Of a DNA stretch of 49,590 bases, positions 41,212-49,577 are shown one piece after another. Every line of letters starts with the position of its first letter. Within the stretch, counting starts at the first letter, position 1. Origin of the DNA: an uncultured Collinsella sp. (GTDB taxonomy: Bacteria; Actinomycetota; Coriobacteriia; Coriobacteriales; Coriobacteriaceae); assembly GCA_900752015.1 (NCBI GenBank), contig CAADTZ010000036.1, positions 1-49,590 of the forward strand. The letters are read 5' to 3'. The translations under genes were made by a program, and so were the position numbers. A model generated the notes under the pieces. It saw nothing but the letters and a program-made list of their open reading frames with translations. It did not search any database and was not told where the DNA came from.

Positions 41212-41796
41212 TTACTCGTCAAGTGTTTCGATGCGGGGCTTGATGATGCCATATCCACCATTCTTACGGTGATACACCACATTGATGAGGCCAGTCGTCG
41301 CGTTCTCGAACACGTAGAAGTCGTGGCCGAGCAGATCTGTCTGCACCAGCGCCTGCTCCTCAGTCATCGGGGTGACGTCGATGACCTTCTCGCGGACGAG
41401 CAGGTCGTCCTCCTCCTCGGGCAGCAGCAGGTCGGCCAGATCCTCGACGCGCTCGACCGGTGCGACATCCGCTGCGCTGGCACCGCCCTGGCGGTTGTCC
41501 ACGACCTTGGTCTTGAACTTGCGCAGCTGGCGGGTGACCTTATCGGCGGAGAGGTCGATGGCGGCGTACATATCTGCACCGTGCTCGGCAACGCGAATCA
41601 CCGAACCGCGGGCACGAACCGTAACCTCGACGATTGCCGGGTTGGGGTTCGAGGGGTTCTTCTCATAGCGAAGTACAACGTCGACCGTCATGGGCTCGAT
41701 ATCGAAAACCTTGAGCGCCTCGCCGATCTTCTCATCCACATGCGCACGCAGAGCATCGGTTACCGTCGTCTTGCGTCCAGAAACCTTGATATCCAT
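41212..41796 (-). CDS. hpf: Ribosome hibernation-promoting factor, long form
   Basis: This 194-residue protein pairs ribosomes into inactive 100S dimers in stationary phase. The N-terminal S30AE domain spans about 1-98 (MDIKVSGRKTTVTDALR; AAIDLSADKVTRQLRKFK). A charged linker leads to the C-terminal dimerisation domain (about 130-190, PMTEEQALVQTDLLGHDFYVF). The start is the ATG at 41796 behind GGAG. The 317 bp upstream (41797-42113) hold two hairpins and probably its promoter. Confidence 0.94.
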   Translation of the reverse strand: MDIKVSGRKTTVTDALRAHVDEKIGEALKVFDIEPMTVDVVLRYEKNPSNPNPAIVEVTVRARGSVIRVAEHGADMYAAIDLSADKVTRQLRKFKTKVVDNRQGGASAADVAPVERVEDLADLLLPEEEDDLLVREKVIDVTPMTEEQALVQTDLLGHDFYVFENATTGLINVVYHRKNGGYGIIKPRIETLDE

Positions 41797-42013
41797 ACGT
41801 GGCTCCAATCTGCCTCGGGGACTTACTGTACTGGCTATGTACCCATTGCCGTGCATTTAATCACGCGGATTCCCAAAGACCCGAATAACGATTGCTTGAT
41901 ACCGCATACCGAAGTCTCGCACTTTTCTGTGGCAAAGTGCGCTATGGGAGGGCGACGGCGACTTTGGTTTTGCACCTAAAAAATGTCTTTGACCTGCTGG
42001 TTTTATGGAAACG

Positions 42014-42047
42014 AAAAAGCCGGGCTCCCCTGTTGGGAAAGCCCGGC
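42014..42047 (-). terminator. Terminator of the solute-binding protein gene
   Basis: GCCGGGCT (42019-42026) pairs with AGCCCGGC (42040-42047), and TTTTTCGTTT follows on the minus strand. Confidence 0.88.
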
Positions 42048-42070
42048 AATGCGTGTTGAAACCGTGAAGA

Positions 42071-42099
42071 GGCGTCTCTCCTAGCGCATAGGAGACGCC
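42071..42099. terminator. Second hairpin downstream of the solute-binding protein gene
   Basis: GGCGTCTC-T-CCTA pairs with TAGG-A-GACGCC. There is no T-tract, so it is probably a 3'-end stabiliser ahead of the true terminator. Confidence 0.55.
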
Positions 42100-42113
42100 A
42101 CCCCTAGCAATAA

Positions 42114-43106
42114 CTAGCTATTGAGCTTGTTAATGTCGTCGTCGGTGATAGTGCCCTCCTGGCTGGACGATTTATCCTCGGAGGTTGTACCCTCGCTGTT
42201 CGAATCGGAGGATGCGGACTCACTGGATCCGGTGTCGGTCGACTGTACGTCGGCGCCCGAGACCGTCTTGGTGGTGAGGTCATAGGGCATCGTGCCGTAC
42301 CAGACGGAGTGGACCGCCTCGAGCGTGCCATCGACCGTGATGGCGTCGAGGGCATCGCTCACGGCACGGCATAGCTCATCGTTGGCCGCGAGGCCAGCGA
42401 CGCCGAGCGTCGAGGGCGTCTCGAGCGCGCCGACGTAAGAGATCTGGCTCATCAGGCGTGCAAGGTAGCCGCCGGCCGTGGAGTCGCAGATCACATAGTC
42501 GACCTCGCCGGACTCGAGCGCCTCAAAGCACTCGTTGATGTTGGAGTAGGTCTTTTGGTTGGCGGTGATGCTCTGCTTAGCAAGCGCCTCCTGCGAGGCC
42601 GAGGACATCTGAACGCCCAGGGTGGACGTGTTAAGGGTATCGGTGGAAACGCTTAGCGACCCACCATCGCTAGTTTTACCGAACACGGAAGTGGCATCGT
42701 ACAGGCAGGCGCCGAGCGAGCTAATGTCCCCGTCCGTGGAGTTAATCTCGCCGATAAAGATATCGGCCTTTTTGTCGCCGAGCGCGGAACCTGCCGAGGA
42801 CGCATCGACAAAGGCGACCTTAAGGCCCATGCGGCTTGCGAGGGCGCGGGCGGCGTCAACCGCATACCCCGTGAGCTCGCCGTCGGCGTCCTGCATGGCC
42901 TGCGGCGCATCGGAAGTATCGAGGGCGACTGTCAGGGTTCCGGGAGTGACCAGGGCATCGTCCGACACCGCCGGCGTGACGGTCTCGTACTCGATCTGGT
43001 CGATCGTGGGAGTCGTGAACGTAGACAGCGGGTTGAACGCGCATCCGCTCAGGCCCAAAACGGCGATGACCGCTGCGGCCCCAGCACCTAACCGAGCCGC
43101 GTGCAT
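42114..43106 (-). CDS. Extracellular solute-binding lipoprotein (amino-acid ABC type), orphan
   Basis: This 330-residue lipoprotein has signal peptide MHAARLGAGAAAVIAVLGLS and lipobox Cys22 (LSGC). A family 3 solute-binding domain follows (about 55-285; PGTLTVALDTSDAP, DADGELTGYAVDAARALASR). The last 45 residues are a Ser/Thr/Asp-rich tail (TGSSESASSDSNSEGTTSED), which could act as a flexible linker. The start at 43106 follows GAGGGG. An ATG at 43124 in frame is an alternative. No permease or ATPase gene is adjacent, so it either shares a transporter or senses ligand alone. Confidence 0.85.
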   Translation of the reverse strand: MHAARLGAGAAAVIAVLGLSGCAFNPLSTFTTPTIDQIEYETVTPAVSDDALVTPGTLTVALDTSDAPQAMQDADGELTGYAVDAARALASRMGLKVAFVDASSAGSALGDKKADIFIGEINSTDGDISSLGACLYDATSVFGKTSDGGSLSVSTDTLNTSTLGVQMSSASQEALAKQSITANQKTYSNINECFEALESGEVDYVICDSTAGGYLARLMSQISYVGALETPSTLGVAGLAANDELCRAVSDALDAITVDGTLEAVHSVWYGTMPYDLTTKTVSGADVQSTDTGSSESASSDSNSEGTTSEDKSSSQEGTITDDDINKLNS

Positions 43107-43455
43107 CAAGCTGCCCCTCACCATGTCCACTACCCTGCCTTCTGTGTCGTATACGATCCGTGCGTTGCGCGGAATATCAGGTTGTTCCCACCAGCTGACC
43201 TGGTATTTGACCCCACACTTGCGCACCGGGGTGTTTGCTCGGGAGGCCGCAGCCACCTTCACGACTGGCCCGCTCGCCCGCGAGGCGGTATTGCCCCAAA
43301 GAAAGTAGAACGGACGGTGCGGCTTACATCTAGGACGCGCCATGATCGCGCCGCGCGCACGCGGTCGCTTACGTGGATCCCTTTGACCGCGTCTGTCTTG
43401 GACTAGAACGGGCATTTCGTCCGTCCGCAACCACAGCCTGGTAGGAACGTAGCGC

Positions 43456-43484
43456 ATTATAGCTAAGTTCAAGCTAAAGTTTAA
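43456..43484 (-). promoter_or_regulatory. Promoter candidate for the solute-binding protein
   Basis: On the minus strand, TTAAAC, 17 bp and TATAAT are present. The transcript would have a leader of about 340 nt (43107-43450), which is GC-rich and open in the frame of the lipoprotein but lacks a convincing start. No known riboswitch is recognised. Confidence 0.5.
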
Positions 43485-43559
43485 GGTTAAGGGCGTCATT
43501 CGCATCGTGCGCACAGATTTTGCAGGTCGGAGTGGGCTATTCGTGCCCCCATGAAGCCC

Positions 43560-43605
43560 GGAGCTCCCCTACGGGGAGCTCCTGGGCGCCCTTCTTAGGG
43601 TGCCC
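43560..43605. repeat. Paired short palindromes beside the inverted-repeat element
   Basis: GGAGCTCCCC (43560-43569) pairs with GGGGAGCTCC (43573-43582), and GGGCGCCC pairs with GGGTGCCC (43584-43605). They adjoin the long inverted repeat that follows. Confidence 0.6.
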
Positions 43606-43827
43606 CGGTCAAAATATGGCAAATATGAGTACTGCCACCAATTTAGTAACAGGCAATTTTGGCCTCTCGGACAGATTTTGTGCTCAGTGTCGCCAACCTG
43701 ATGCTTAGTAATTCTACATTTGTTTATTATCTTCTTACTTTACGCCGCCTCCGAGTCCTAAATTCCTTGATTTTGCTGTTACTGATTTAGTGACAGTACT
43801 CATATTTGCCATATTTTGGCCAGGGCA
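43601..43827. repeat. 227-bp element with ~52-bp terminal inverted repeats
   Basis: The left arm begins TGCCCCGGTCAAAATATGGC and continues to about 43652. The right arm (43776-43827) is its reverse complement with a few mismatches; CAAAATATGGCAAATATGAG is exact. The 120-bp centre is AT-rich, with no coding frame and no visible transposase. It lies between the solute-binding protein and AbiEi-like genes. It is consistent with a MITE or a large folded RNA. Confidence 0.8.
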
Positions 43828-43856
43828 TATGATTAGCCCTCTATTTTCGACGCGAA

Positions 43857-44966
43857 TTAGACCGGCTTAAGCCCAAAACACGCCCGCAGCGTGTTAAGCA
43901 ACGCCTCTTGCTTCTTCCTGCGGGCATCGACACGATTCCGGTACCGCTTTCGCATACGCTGGTGCATGCGCCATGCGAGCGCTTCCATCGCTTCCATGTC
44001 ACAGAGCATTTCGTTGTTGACCGTCGCGACCTCGATTCCCATAGTAATCAAGCCCGTGTTGCGCTTTTCATCATGGATACGTCCCCTACGGGATGAATGG
44101 CCCAGCTCGCCGTTGTATTCCAGGTCAAACCGAGCTGCTTCCTGATACGCATCGCAAACTGCATGCGGCATCCCCGAGATTGCCTGCGCACGGTCATCGA
44201 ACTCGATCTTGTAGTCGGTCTTAAAAGGACCGCAGGCAAATCCGCCATAGGAAAACGGAAGCGAAAACAGGGCGAGCATGATGCACTCCATGGGTGAGCG
44301 CAGGTTTTCCGAAAGATAGGGACACAGACGCTGCAGCTGCTTGGCCGCGTTCCCCTTGCATACCGCGAGGTAATCTGCCAGGCGATCGGGTGTCAGCACG
44401 GGCTCGACCTCAAAGTAACCGACATCTGGCGGCTGGTCTTTGTCCTTTGCCAATTTGTTCACGACAGGCGATGTGTAGGGAGGTAGATACTGCCCGCGGT
44501 CACTCAGCGAAATCTTAGAGCACAGCTCCTGGGCTAGGGCAAATGCCTGGATACAGCCGACCTCGCGGGCGACGGCAACACAAAGGGCCTCGGGAGATAG
44601 ACTGTATACACCCGGCTCCACTTCTAGAATCGAGCCGGCAGGCAACCCGGAACACACGGACCAGCCCACGCCAAGCATGCGGCGGCGCTGCGCCGCAGAT
44701 CCCACCAGCAAGCACAAATCCTCTTGCGCCTCGCCGCTTGCGGCCCCAATCCGCACCAAATCGGGAAGATAGATGTCCTCGGTCGAGGGCGACGATGTGC
44801 GCAGCACACGGCGCTCTTCATCGGGATTAAGGTCCTTCCAGCTTATGTAGCCCATCTGCCGGCGCTCGGCGCGCATCATGCGTAGCGCCGAGGCGCCAGT
44901 TAGGATTACGGAAGCCGCTAGCTGCTCTTTTGTCGGTTTGTTGCACCACCTGATTGTTACCGCCAC
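43857..44966 (-). CDS. Hypothetical protein, AbiEi/DUF559-like
   Basis: This protein of about 369 residues is not firmly recognised. The N-terminal two-thirds resemble AbiEi-type proteins with a helical DNA-binding look (EVEPGVYSLSPEALCVAVAREVG). The C-terminal part (about 280-345) has FDLEYNGELGHSSRRGRIHDEKRNTGL-like spacing, with acidic FDLEYNG, then His, then Asp...Arg, as in DUF559/Vsr-type nuclease folds, and a basic helical tail. The start is uncertain: GTG at 44966 behind AGGGGTGA is favoured, and TTG at 44984 overlaps the comF end. A role in DNA defence or uptake is speculative. Confidence 0.6.
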   Translation of the reverse strand: MAVTIRWCNKPTKEQLAASVILTGASALRMMRAERRQMGYISWKDLNPDEERRVLRTSSPSTEDIYLPDLVRIGAASGEAQEDLCLLVGSAAQRRRMLGVGWSVCSGLPAGSILEVEPGVYSLSPEALCVAVAREVGCIQAFALAQELCSKISLSDRGQYLPPYTSPVVNKLAKDKDQPPDVGYFEVEPVLTPDRLADYLAVCKGNAAKQLQRLCPYLSENLRSPMECIMLALFSLPFSYGGFACGPFKTDYKIEFDDRAQAISGMPHAVCDAYQEAARFDLEYNGELGHSSRRGRIHDEKRNTGLITMGIEVATVNNEMLCDMEAMEALAWRMHQRMRKRYRNRVDARRKKQEALLNTLRACFGLKPV

Positions 44967-44977
44967 ATGAATCACCC

Positions 44978-45784
44978 CTACCAAACGCGTGCGACAGCGA
45001 GGCCATCAACGGCCGTGGCACCGGCGCGCTTGAGTTCCGCCGAAGCCGCTGCCATCGTCGCACCCGTGGTGATAACGTCATCGATAAGCAGCAGGCGGCG
45101 GCCGTGCACATCCTCAACCGTCTCGTACATACCTCGGGCACGCTCGCGGCGCTCCTCACGACCGAGTTCGCGCTGGTCGCCATGCCCGTACTTGACGAGA
45201 GCATCGAGCAGAGGAACACCCGACAGCTCGCAAAATGGGCGCGCAATAGCCTCCATATGATCAAAACCACGCCGCCGAAACGCTGCCGCCGTCGCAGGCA
45301 CAAACACCACCGCATCCGCACCGGAAAGCACGCCTCCGTAGCGATCGGGAGCTACGACCTGGGCATGCAGGGCGGTGTCGTAGAGCAGCTCCGCCAGATA
45401 CGGAGCCAGACGTCGCTCGCCCGCATCCTTGTACGCTTTAATGATGCGCGGCAGCGGATGCGCATAGACGGCGCACGCCAGGCAGCGGTCGAGCGCCTCC
45501 GCCATTGCCGAAGACGTGCCCTCGACCGAACACTCAGTGCACAGCAAATCCCCAAACGGGGCGCCACATCGGGTGCAGCTATGACGTGGGTCGATGAGCG
45601 TGAGCGCGGCCAGGCAGTCTTGGCAAATAAGCGCACCGGCGCGCTCGCAGCCGGTACATCGTGTTGGCGACAATGCCTCGAGCGCCTCGTACGTCGCGCG
45701 CTCGGCAAACGGTAGCAATTCGTCCGCAAACGGTAGGGCACCGGCACTCTGCAGACGGCTCAATATGTTCAGATGGCTCTTCAA
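44978..45784 (-). CDS. comF: ComF-family phosphoribosyltransferase-like protein
   Basis: This 268-residue protein has an N-terminal double zinc-ribbon (CTGCERAGALICQDC near 43-57; CTRCGAPFGDLLCTEC near 70-85). A type I phosphoribosyltransferase domain follows, with the PRPP loop LLLIDDVITTGATM (about 229-242). ComF supports DNA uptake in competent bacteria. The start is TTG at 45784 with AGGG seven bases upstream; no ATG alternative precedes the zinc ribbon. The next gene begins at its 3' end, suggesting co-transcription. Confidence 0.88.
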   Translation of the reverse strand: MKSHLNILSRLQSAGALPFADELLPFAERATYEALEALSPTRCTGCERAGALICQDCLAALTLIDPRHSCTRCGAPFGDLLCTECSVEGTSSAMAEALDRCLACAVYAHPLPRIIKAYKDAGERRLAPYLAELLYDTALHAQVVAPDRYGGVLSGADAVVFVPATAAAFRRRGFDHMEAIARPFCELSGVPLLDALVKYGHGDQRELGREERRERARGMYETVEDVHGRRLLLIDDVITTGATMAAASAELKRAGATAVDGLAVARVW

Positions 45785-45787
45785 GAC

Positions 45788-45823
45788 ACAACCCTCCCTA
45801 CGTTCGGTCGCAGGGAGGGTTGT
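45788..45823. terminator. Perfect stem between ricT and comF
   Basis: ACAACCCTCCCT (45788-45799) pairs with AGGGAGGGTTGT (45812-45823). There is no T-tract, and its minus-strand end contains the comF ribosome site. It may limit comF translation as well as transcription. Confidence 0.6.
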
Positions 45824-45886
45824 TGATTCGGCGCTATGATACCCCGATGCGCTCGGGGCAAGGCGGGCTAAATCCGCTCGCGGGCG

Positions 45887-47587
45887 TTATTCGCCGGCGG
45901 GCGGTTGTGGTGCGGACGAAGACGGGGTCGAGCCCTCGCCACCATCCTGGCGCGGCTTGCGGGAACGGCGACGGCGACGGCGCTTTTGACCCTGGTCGGC
46001 CGAGCCCTCGCCACCGCGATCCTCGCGCGGCTCGCGCTCGTCGCGAGCGGCGCCACGCGAAGCCTTGGCAGCCGCTCCCCCGCCATCTCCGGGACGACGG
46101 CGCGTGACCTTGACCTCGCCATCCGAGACCTGATCGGCCACGGAGGGCACCGAGGGCTTTTGCTGCGTGCCCGAGGAATGGCGGCGACGCGGACGCGGGG
46201 CGCGCTCGTCATCGTTGCGCTGCTTGCCACCCTTGTCGGCAGGCGTATCGGAACCCGAACCACCCTTGGGGGCGGCACCGGCTTCGCGAGCGGCTGCGGC
46301 GCGGAAGGCGTCCTCGCGCTCCTCGCTCGACAAATGACGGCGGCGACGGCGCGTGGGATTCATGCCACCGCCGCGGTTTTGCTGCTGAGGCTGCTGGGCC
46401 TCGCGCTCGCGGGAGGAATTCTTGCCTGCGGGAGCAGCCTCGCCGGCATCGCCCGAACCCGAGCGCTTGCGGCGGCGACGTCCACCGGCAGCTTCCTCGG
46501 CCTCGGGTGCCTCGGCCTTGCCGCGACCCTTACCGCGGCCGCGGCCCTCGCCCTGGCTCTGACCGGTACGGGTATCGGCGTCCGCATCGCGACGGCGGCG
46601 CTTGGGCATCGTCGTCCCCGCCAGACGGTCGGCGCTCGACAGGCCATCGCCCACGTCGACGCCGTTCTCGCGGTCGAGCTCCATAAGCGCCAGGCGCATC
46701 TCGGGCGACTCGATGCGCTCGAGCACGTCGCGCGTCACGCAGTCGGGGCGGCAGTTGCAGCCCTGCTCGGCGGCCTTCTTTTTGCAGCCCTCCGAGCACG
46801 TCATATCGGCCAGGTTGACCTTAAAGACTTTGCCGTTCTCCAGGCGCAGCACCAGCTGCTCACGCGGCGTGTCATACTCCTGGATACGCGCCTTGCCAAG
46901 CGGCGTATCGATGAGCGTCTTCTTTTTGGGCGCACGGCTCTTAAAGTCCTTGTAGGCCTCGAACTCGTAGCGCAGGCAGCACATCAGACGACCGCACACG
47001 CCGCTGATCTTGGAGGAATTGAGCGGCAGGTCTTGCTCTTTTGCCATGCGAATCGAGACGGGCTCAAACTGTCCGCCAAAGCGCGTGCAGCAGAGCTCCT
47101 GCCCGCATTGGGCATAGCCACCCACCAGGCGGGTCTCGACGCGCACGCCGATCTGGCGCATGTCGACGCGAATGTGCAGCGTCGAGGACAGATCCTTGAC
47201 GAGCTGGCGAAAATCGACGCGCTCCTCGGCCGCAAAGTAGAACACGGCCTTCTCGCCGCCAAACAGGTACTCGACGCCCACCGGCTTCATCTCGAGGTCG
47301 AGCTCTTTGACCAGACGGCGGAAGTCGACCATGGCTTCGTCGCCCTGGATGGCTAGGTCGTCCGCAAGCTGCAGGTCGATGTCGCTCGCCACGCGCAGCA
47401 CGGGCTTGAGCGGCTGACCGATCTCGTCTTGCGGCACCTCGAAGGGATCGGCCGTGACCAGGCCGATCTCGGTTCCGCGCTCGGTGGAACAAATGGCATA
47501 ATCGGCCTCGAGGATATCCAGATCCTGCGGGTCGAACCACAGGTCGCGCGAGGCGTAGGTAAACTTAACGGGTACAACTAACGCCAT
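45887..47587 (-). CDS. ricT: PSP1-domain protein RicT with long basic tail
   Basis: This 566-residue protein has an N-terminal PSP1 domain (about 1-290). Cys-rich segments GYAQCGQELCCTRFGG (about 157-172) and GVCGRLMCCLRYE (about 196-208), plus Cys residues near 264-285, fit the Fe-S ligands of RicT/YaaT. RicT works with RicA and RicF in RNA processing control in Bacillus. From about residue 325 on, roughly 240 residues are disordered and very rich in Arg, Gly, Ala and Glu (KRRRRRRSRKP near the end). Typical RicT proteins are about 275 residues. It overlaps the holB stop by 10 bp. Confidence 0.9.
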   Translation of the reverse strand: MALVVPVKFTYASRDLWFDPQDLDILEADYAICSTERGTEIGLVTADPFEVPQDEIGQPLKPVLRVASDIDLQLADDLAIQGDEAMVDFRRLVKELDLEMKPVGVEYLFGGEKAVFYFAAEERVDFRQLVKDLSSTLHIRVDMRQIGVRVETRLVGGYAQCGQELCCTRFGGQFEPVSIRMAKEQDLPLNSSKISGVCGRLMCCLRYEFEAYKDFKSRAPKKKTLIDTPLGKARIQEYDTPREQLVLRLENGKVFKVNLADMTCSEGCKKKAAEQGCNCRPDCVTRDVLERIESPEMRLALMELDRENGVDVGDGLSSADRLAGTTMPKRRRRDADADTRTGQSQGEGRGRGKGRGKAEAPEAEEAAGGRRRRKRSGSGDAGEAAPAGKNSSREREAQQPQQQNRGGGMNPTRRRRRHLSSEEREDAFRAAAAREAGAAPKGGSGSDTPADKGGKQRNDDERAPRPRRRHSSGTQQKPSVPSVADQVSDGEVKVTRRRPGDGGGAAAKASRGAARDEREPREDRGGEGSADQGQKRRRRRRSRKPRQDGGEGSTPSSSAPQPPAGE

Positions 47588-48705
47588 TTCAGTGCCTTCC
47601 TGATATCGAACAGCATGACCTCGATGGCCAGCTGGGGAGTAACGTTTCTGGCGATGTTGCGCTCGGCGGTCGCGACTGCCTCGAGCGCCTGGGTGGCACC
47701 CGCAACATTGGTCGCGGCGGCAAGCCGACCGATCGTGTCGCGCACGTCTTCGTTCACCACGTCGGCTGCCTCGTCCTGAAGCGTCAGCAGCACGTCGCGC
47801 ATGAGCGTCCGCGCGCTCGCCAGCGCTTCCATGATACCCGAACGCTCGCGCGCGTTGAGTTCGCGCTTGTTGCGGTCCTCAAGCTGCTTCAATGCTCCAC
47901 GCGACAGATAGTCGGCGTTTTGCTCGAGCACCTTTTCCTGTGTGGACTTGACCTCGGCGAGCGGCGCCTTAACGGCGACGATGAGTGACTTGGCGCGGCT
48001 GAGCACGTCGGCCTCGTCGGCGGCGATAAGCGAATCGATGGCGCGAACCATCTGACGGCGGGCGTCCTGGCGCTCGGCGCTCTTGAGGAACTCGATGCCA
48101 CGCGTGGGGCTTCCCGCCACGGCGACGGCCATGCGGCAACGCGCAGGGTCCTGACCGGTGGCGCGGCTCACGGCCTGCGCGGCGACGGCGGGCGATACCA
48201 GCCGAAACGGCACGCACTGGCAGCGGCTCACGATGGTGGGCAACATCACGTCTGCCGAGGTGCCCAGCAGGATGAACATAACGCCCTCGGGCGGCTCCTC
48301 GAGTGTCTTGAGCAGCGCGTTGGCGGTGTTGGCGCGCAGTTGCTCGGCACGGTCGATGATGTAGACCTTGGCCTTGGCACGGATGGGCGCCAGAGGCACG
48401 TCATCGAGCAGCTCGCGGGTCTGGGCGATGAGGTAGCCCGTGGCGCTCTCGGGCGTGTAATAGTGCACGTCGGGGTGCGTATGGCGGGCGACGCGCACGC
48501 AGCTGTCGCATGCGCCGCAGCCGTCCTGCTCGCACAGGAAGGCCTGGGCGAGCGCCCATGCGGCATCGAGCTTGCCGGCGCCGGGAGCGCCCAAAAACAG
48601 GTAGGCGTGCGATGCGCGGCCGCTGGCGACGGCATTGGTCAAAAAGTCGCGCACGCGTTCCTGAGTGTCAAGCTTGGCCAGCAGGCTTGCCTGAGCGGGG
48701 GCCAT
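47578..48705 (-). CDS. holB: DNA polymerase III subunit delta'
   Basis: This 375-residue clamp-loader subunit has an AAA+ core. The P-loop is LGAPGAGKLD (about 36-45), ending in Lys-Leu instead of Lys-Ser/Thr, consistent with a delta' that does not hydrolyse ATP. A zinc site follows (CEQDGCGACDSC, about 57-68). IIDRAEQLRANTANALLKTL lies near 111-130, and the SRC-type sensor is at TIVSRCQCVPF. It starts one base after the tmk stop behind AGGAGG, so translation is coupled. Confidence 0.93.
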   Translation of the reverse strand: MAPAQASLLAKLDTQERVRDFLTNAVASGRASHAYLFLGAPGAGKLDAAWALAQAFLCEQDGCGACDSCVRVARHTHPDVHYYTPESATGYLIAQTRELLDDVPLAPIRAKAKVYIIDRAEQLRANTANALLKTLEEPPEGVMFILLGTSADVMLPTIVSRCQCVPFRLVSPAVAAQAVSRATGQDPARCRMAVAVAGSPTRGIEFLKSAERQDARRQMVRAIDSLIAADEADVLSRAKSLIVAVKAPLAEVKSTQEKVLEQNADYLSRGALKQLEDRNKRELNARERSGIMEALASARTLMRDVLLTLQDEAADVVNEDVRDTIGRLAAATNVAGATQALEAVATAERNIARNVTPQLAIEVMLFDIRKALKWR

Positions 48706-48706
48706 G

Positions 48707-49390
48707 TTACTCGGCCTCCTTGGCAAGCGCGGCGGCGACGGCGTCCTGAGAAATGTCGAGGCCGCAGGCGCGAACCTGCTCGACCGTCTGCGCGAAGATG
48801 TCCTCGATGGACGCGGTCGCGTCGATGAGCTTTACGCGGTTTGGTTCCTCGGCGGCGATGGCGCAAAATCCCTGGTAGACACGCTCCTGGAATGCCATGC
48901 CTTTTGCCTCCATGCGATCTGCCGCACCACGGGCTGCCATGCGCAGCGCCGCCTGCTCGGGCGTGATGTGATAGACGAGTGTGAGCGCCGGGTGCGTACC
49001 CGCGACGGCCAGGTTGTTGGCGTCGCGCACTATCTGGCGATCGAGGCCATCGGCAAACGCCTGGTAGCAGGTCGTGGAATCGTAGAAGCGATCGCACAGG
49101 ACCACCTTGCCGGCAGCGAGGGCGGGCGCGATGACCTCGTGCACCAACTGGGCGCGCGCGGCCTCGTAGAGCAACAACTCGCAGGTGTCGCCCATCGCCG
49201 TATTGGCGGGGTCGAGCAGCAGGGCGCGAATCTTTTCGCTGATGGCAGTGCCGCCCGGCTCGCGCAGGCTCACAACCTGGTAGCCAGCGAGTTCGAGCGC
49301 ACGGGCAAGCAGGCGCGCCTGCGTAGATTTACCGGCGCCATCGACACCCTCGAGCGTAATGAAGCTATGTTGAGCGGGCTCAAAAGCCAT
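48707..49390 (-). CDS. tmk: Thymidylate kinase
   Basis: This 227-residue enzyme phosphorylates dTMP to dTDP. It carries P-loop LEGVDGAGKST (13-23), the REPGGT substrate motif (43-48), the DRFYDSTTCYQAF motif (about 98-110) and the lid region with AARGAADRMEAKG. It begins the tmk-holB-ricT cluster, an arrangement shared with Firmicutes. A GGAAGGGA ribosome site lies upstream. Confidence 0.95.
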   Translation of the reverse strand: MAFEPAQHSFITLEGVDGAGKSTQARLLARALELAGYQVVSLREPGGTAISEKIRALLLDPANTAMGDTCELLLYEAARAQLVHEVIAPALAAGKVVLCDRFYDSTTCYQAFADGLDRQIVRDANNLAVAGTHPALTLVYHITPEQAALRMAARGAADRMEAKGMAFQERVYQGFCAIAAEEPNRVKLIDATASIEDIFAQTVEQVRACGLDISQDAVAAALAKEAE

Positions 49391-49500
49391 GGGCGCAGTC
49401 CCTTCCTACAAGGCGCGTAAATGCGATTTATAGCAACCAAGCCATGATACCCCAGTGCTCGGTGCGTCCCCAATGGCTAAAGGTGCCTTTCCAAAGTTGC

Positions 49501-49577
49501 GGGGGAAAAGGGGCTGATTTAAACTCTGAGACCCCCCAACAGTCCCCATTTTTCCCCCACTTATGATGGGGGGTTTT
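49501..49577. repeat. G/C-tract inverted repeats upstream of tmk
   Basis: GGGGGAAAA (49501-49509) is complementary to TTTTCCCCC (49550-49558). The following CCCCC...GGGGGG-TTTTT (49554-49577) could act as a plus-strand terminator-like hairpin. No gene is seen in 49391-49590. Confidence 0.45.

Noticed and set aside
43107..43514. Extending the solute-binding lipoprotein upstream to 43514
   Set aside because: It would bury the signal peptide and lipobox about 155 residues inside the protein. A ribosome site and a normal signal sequence support the start at 43106.
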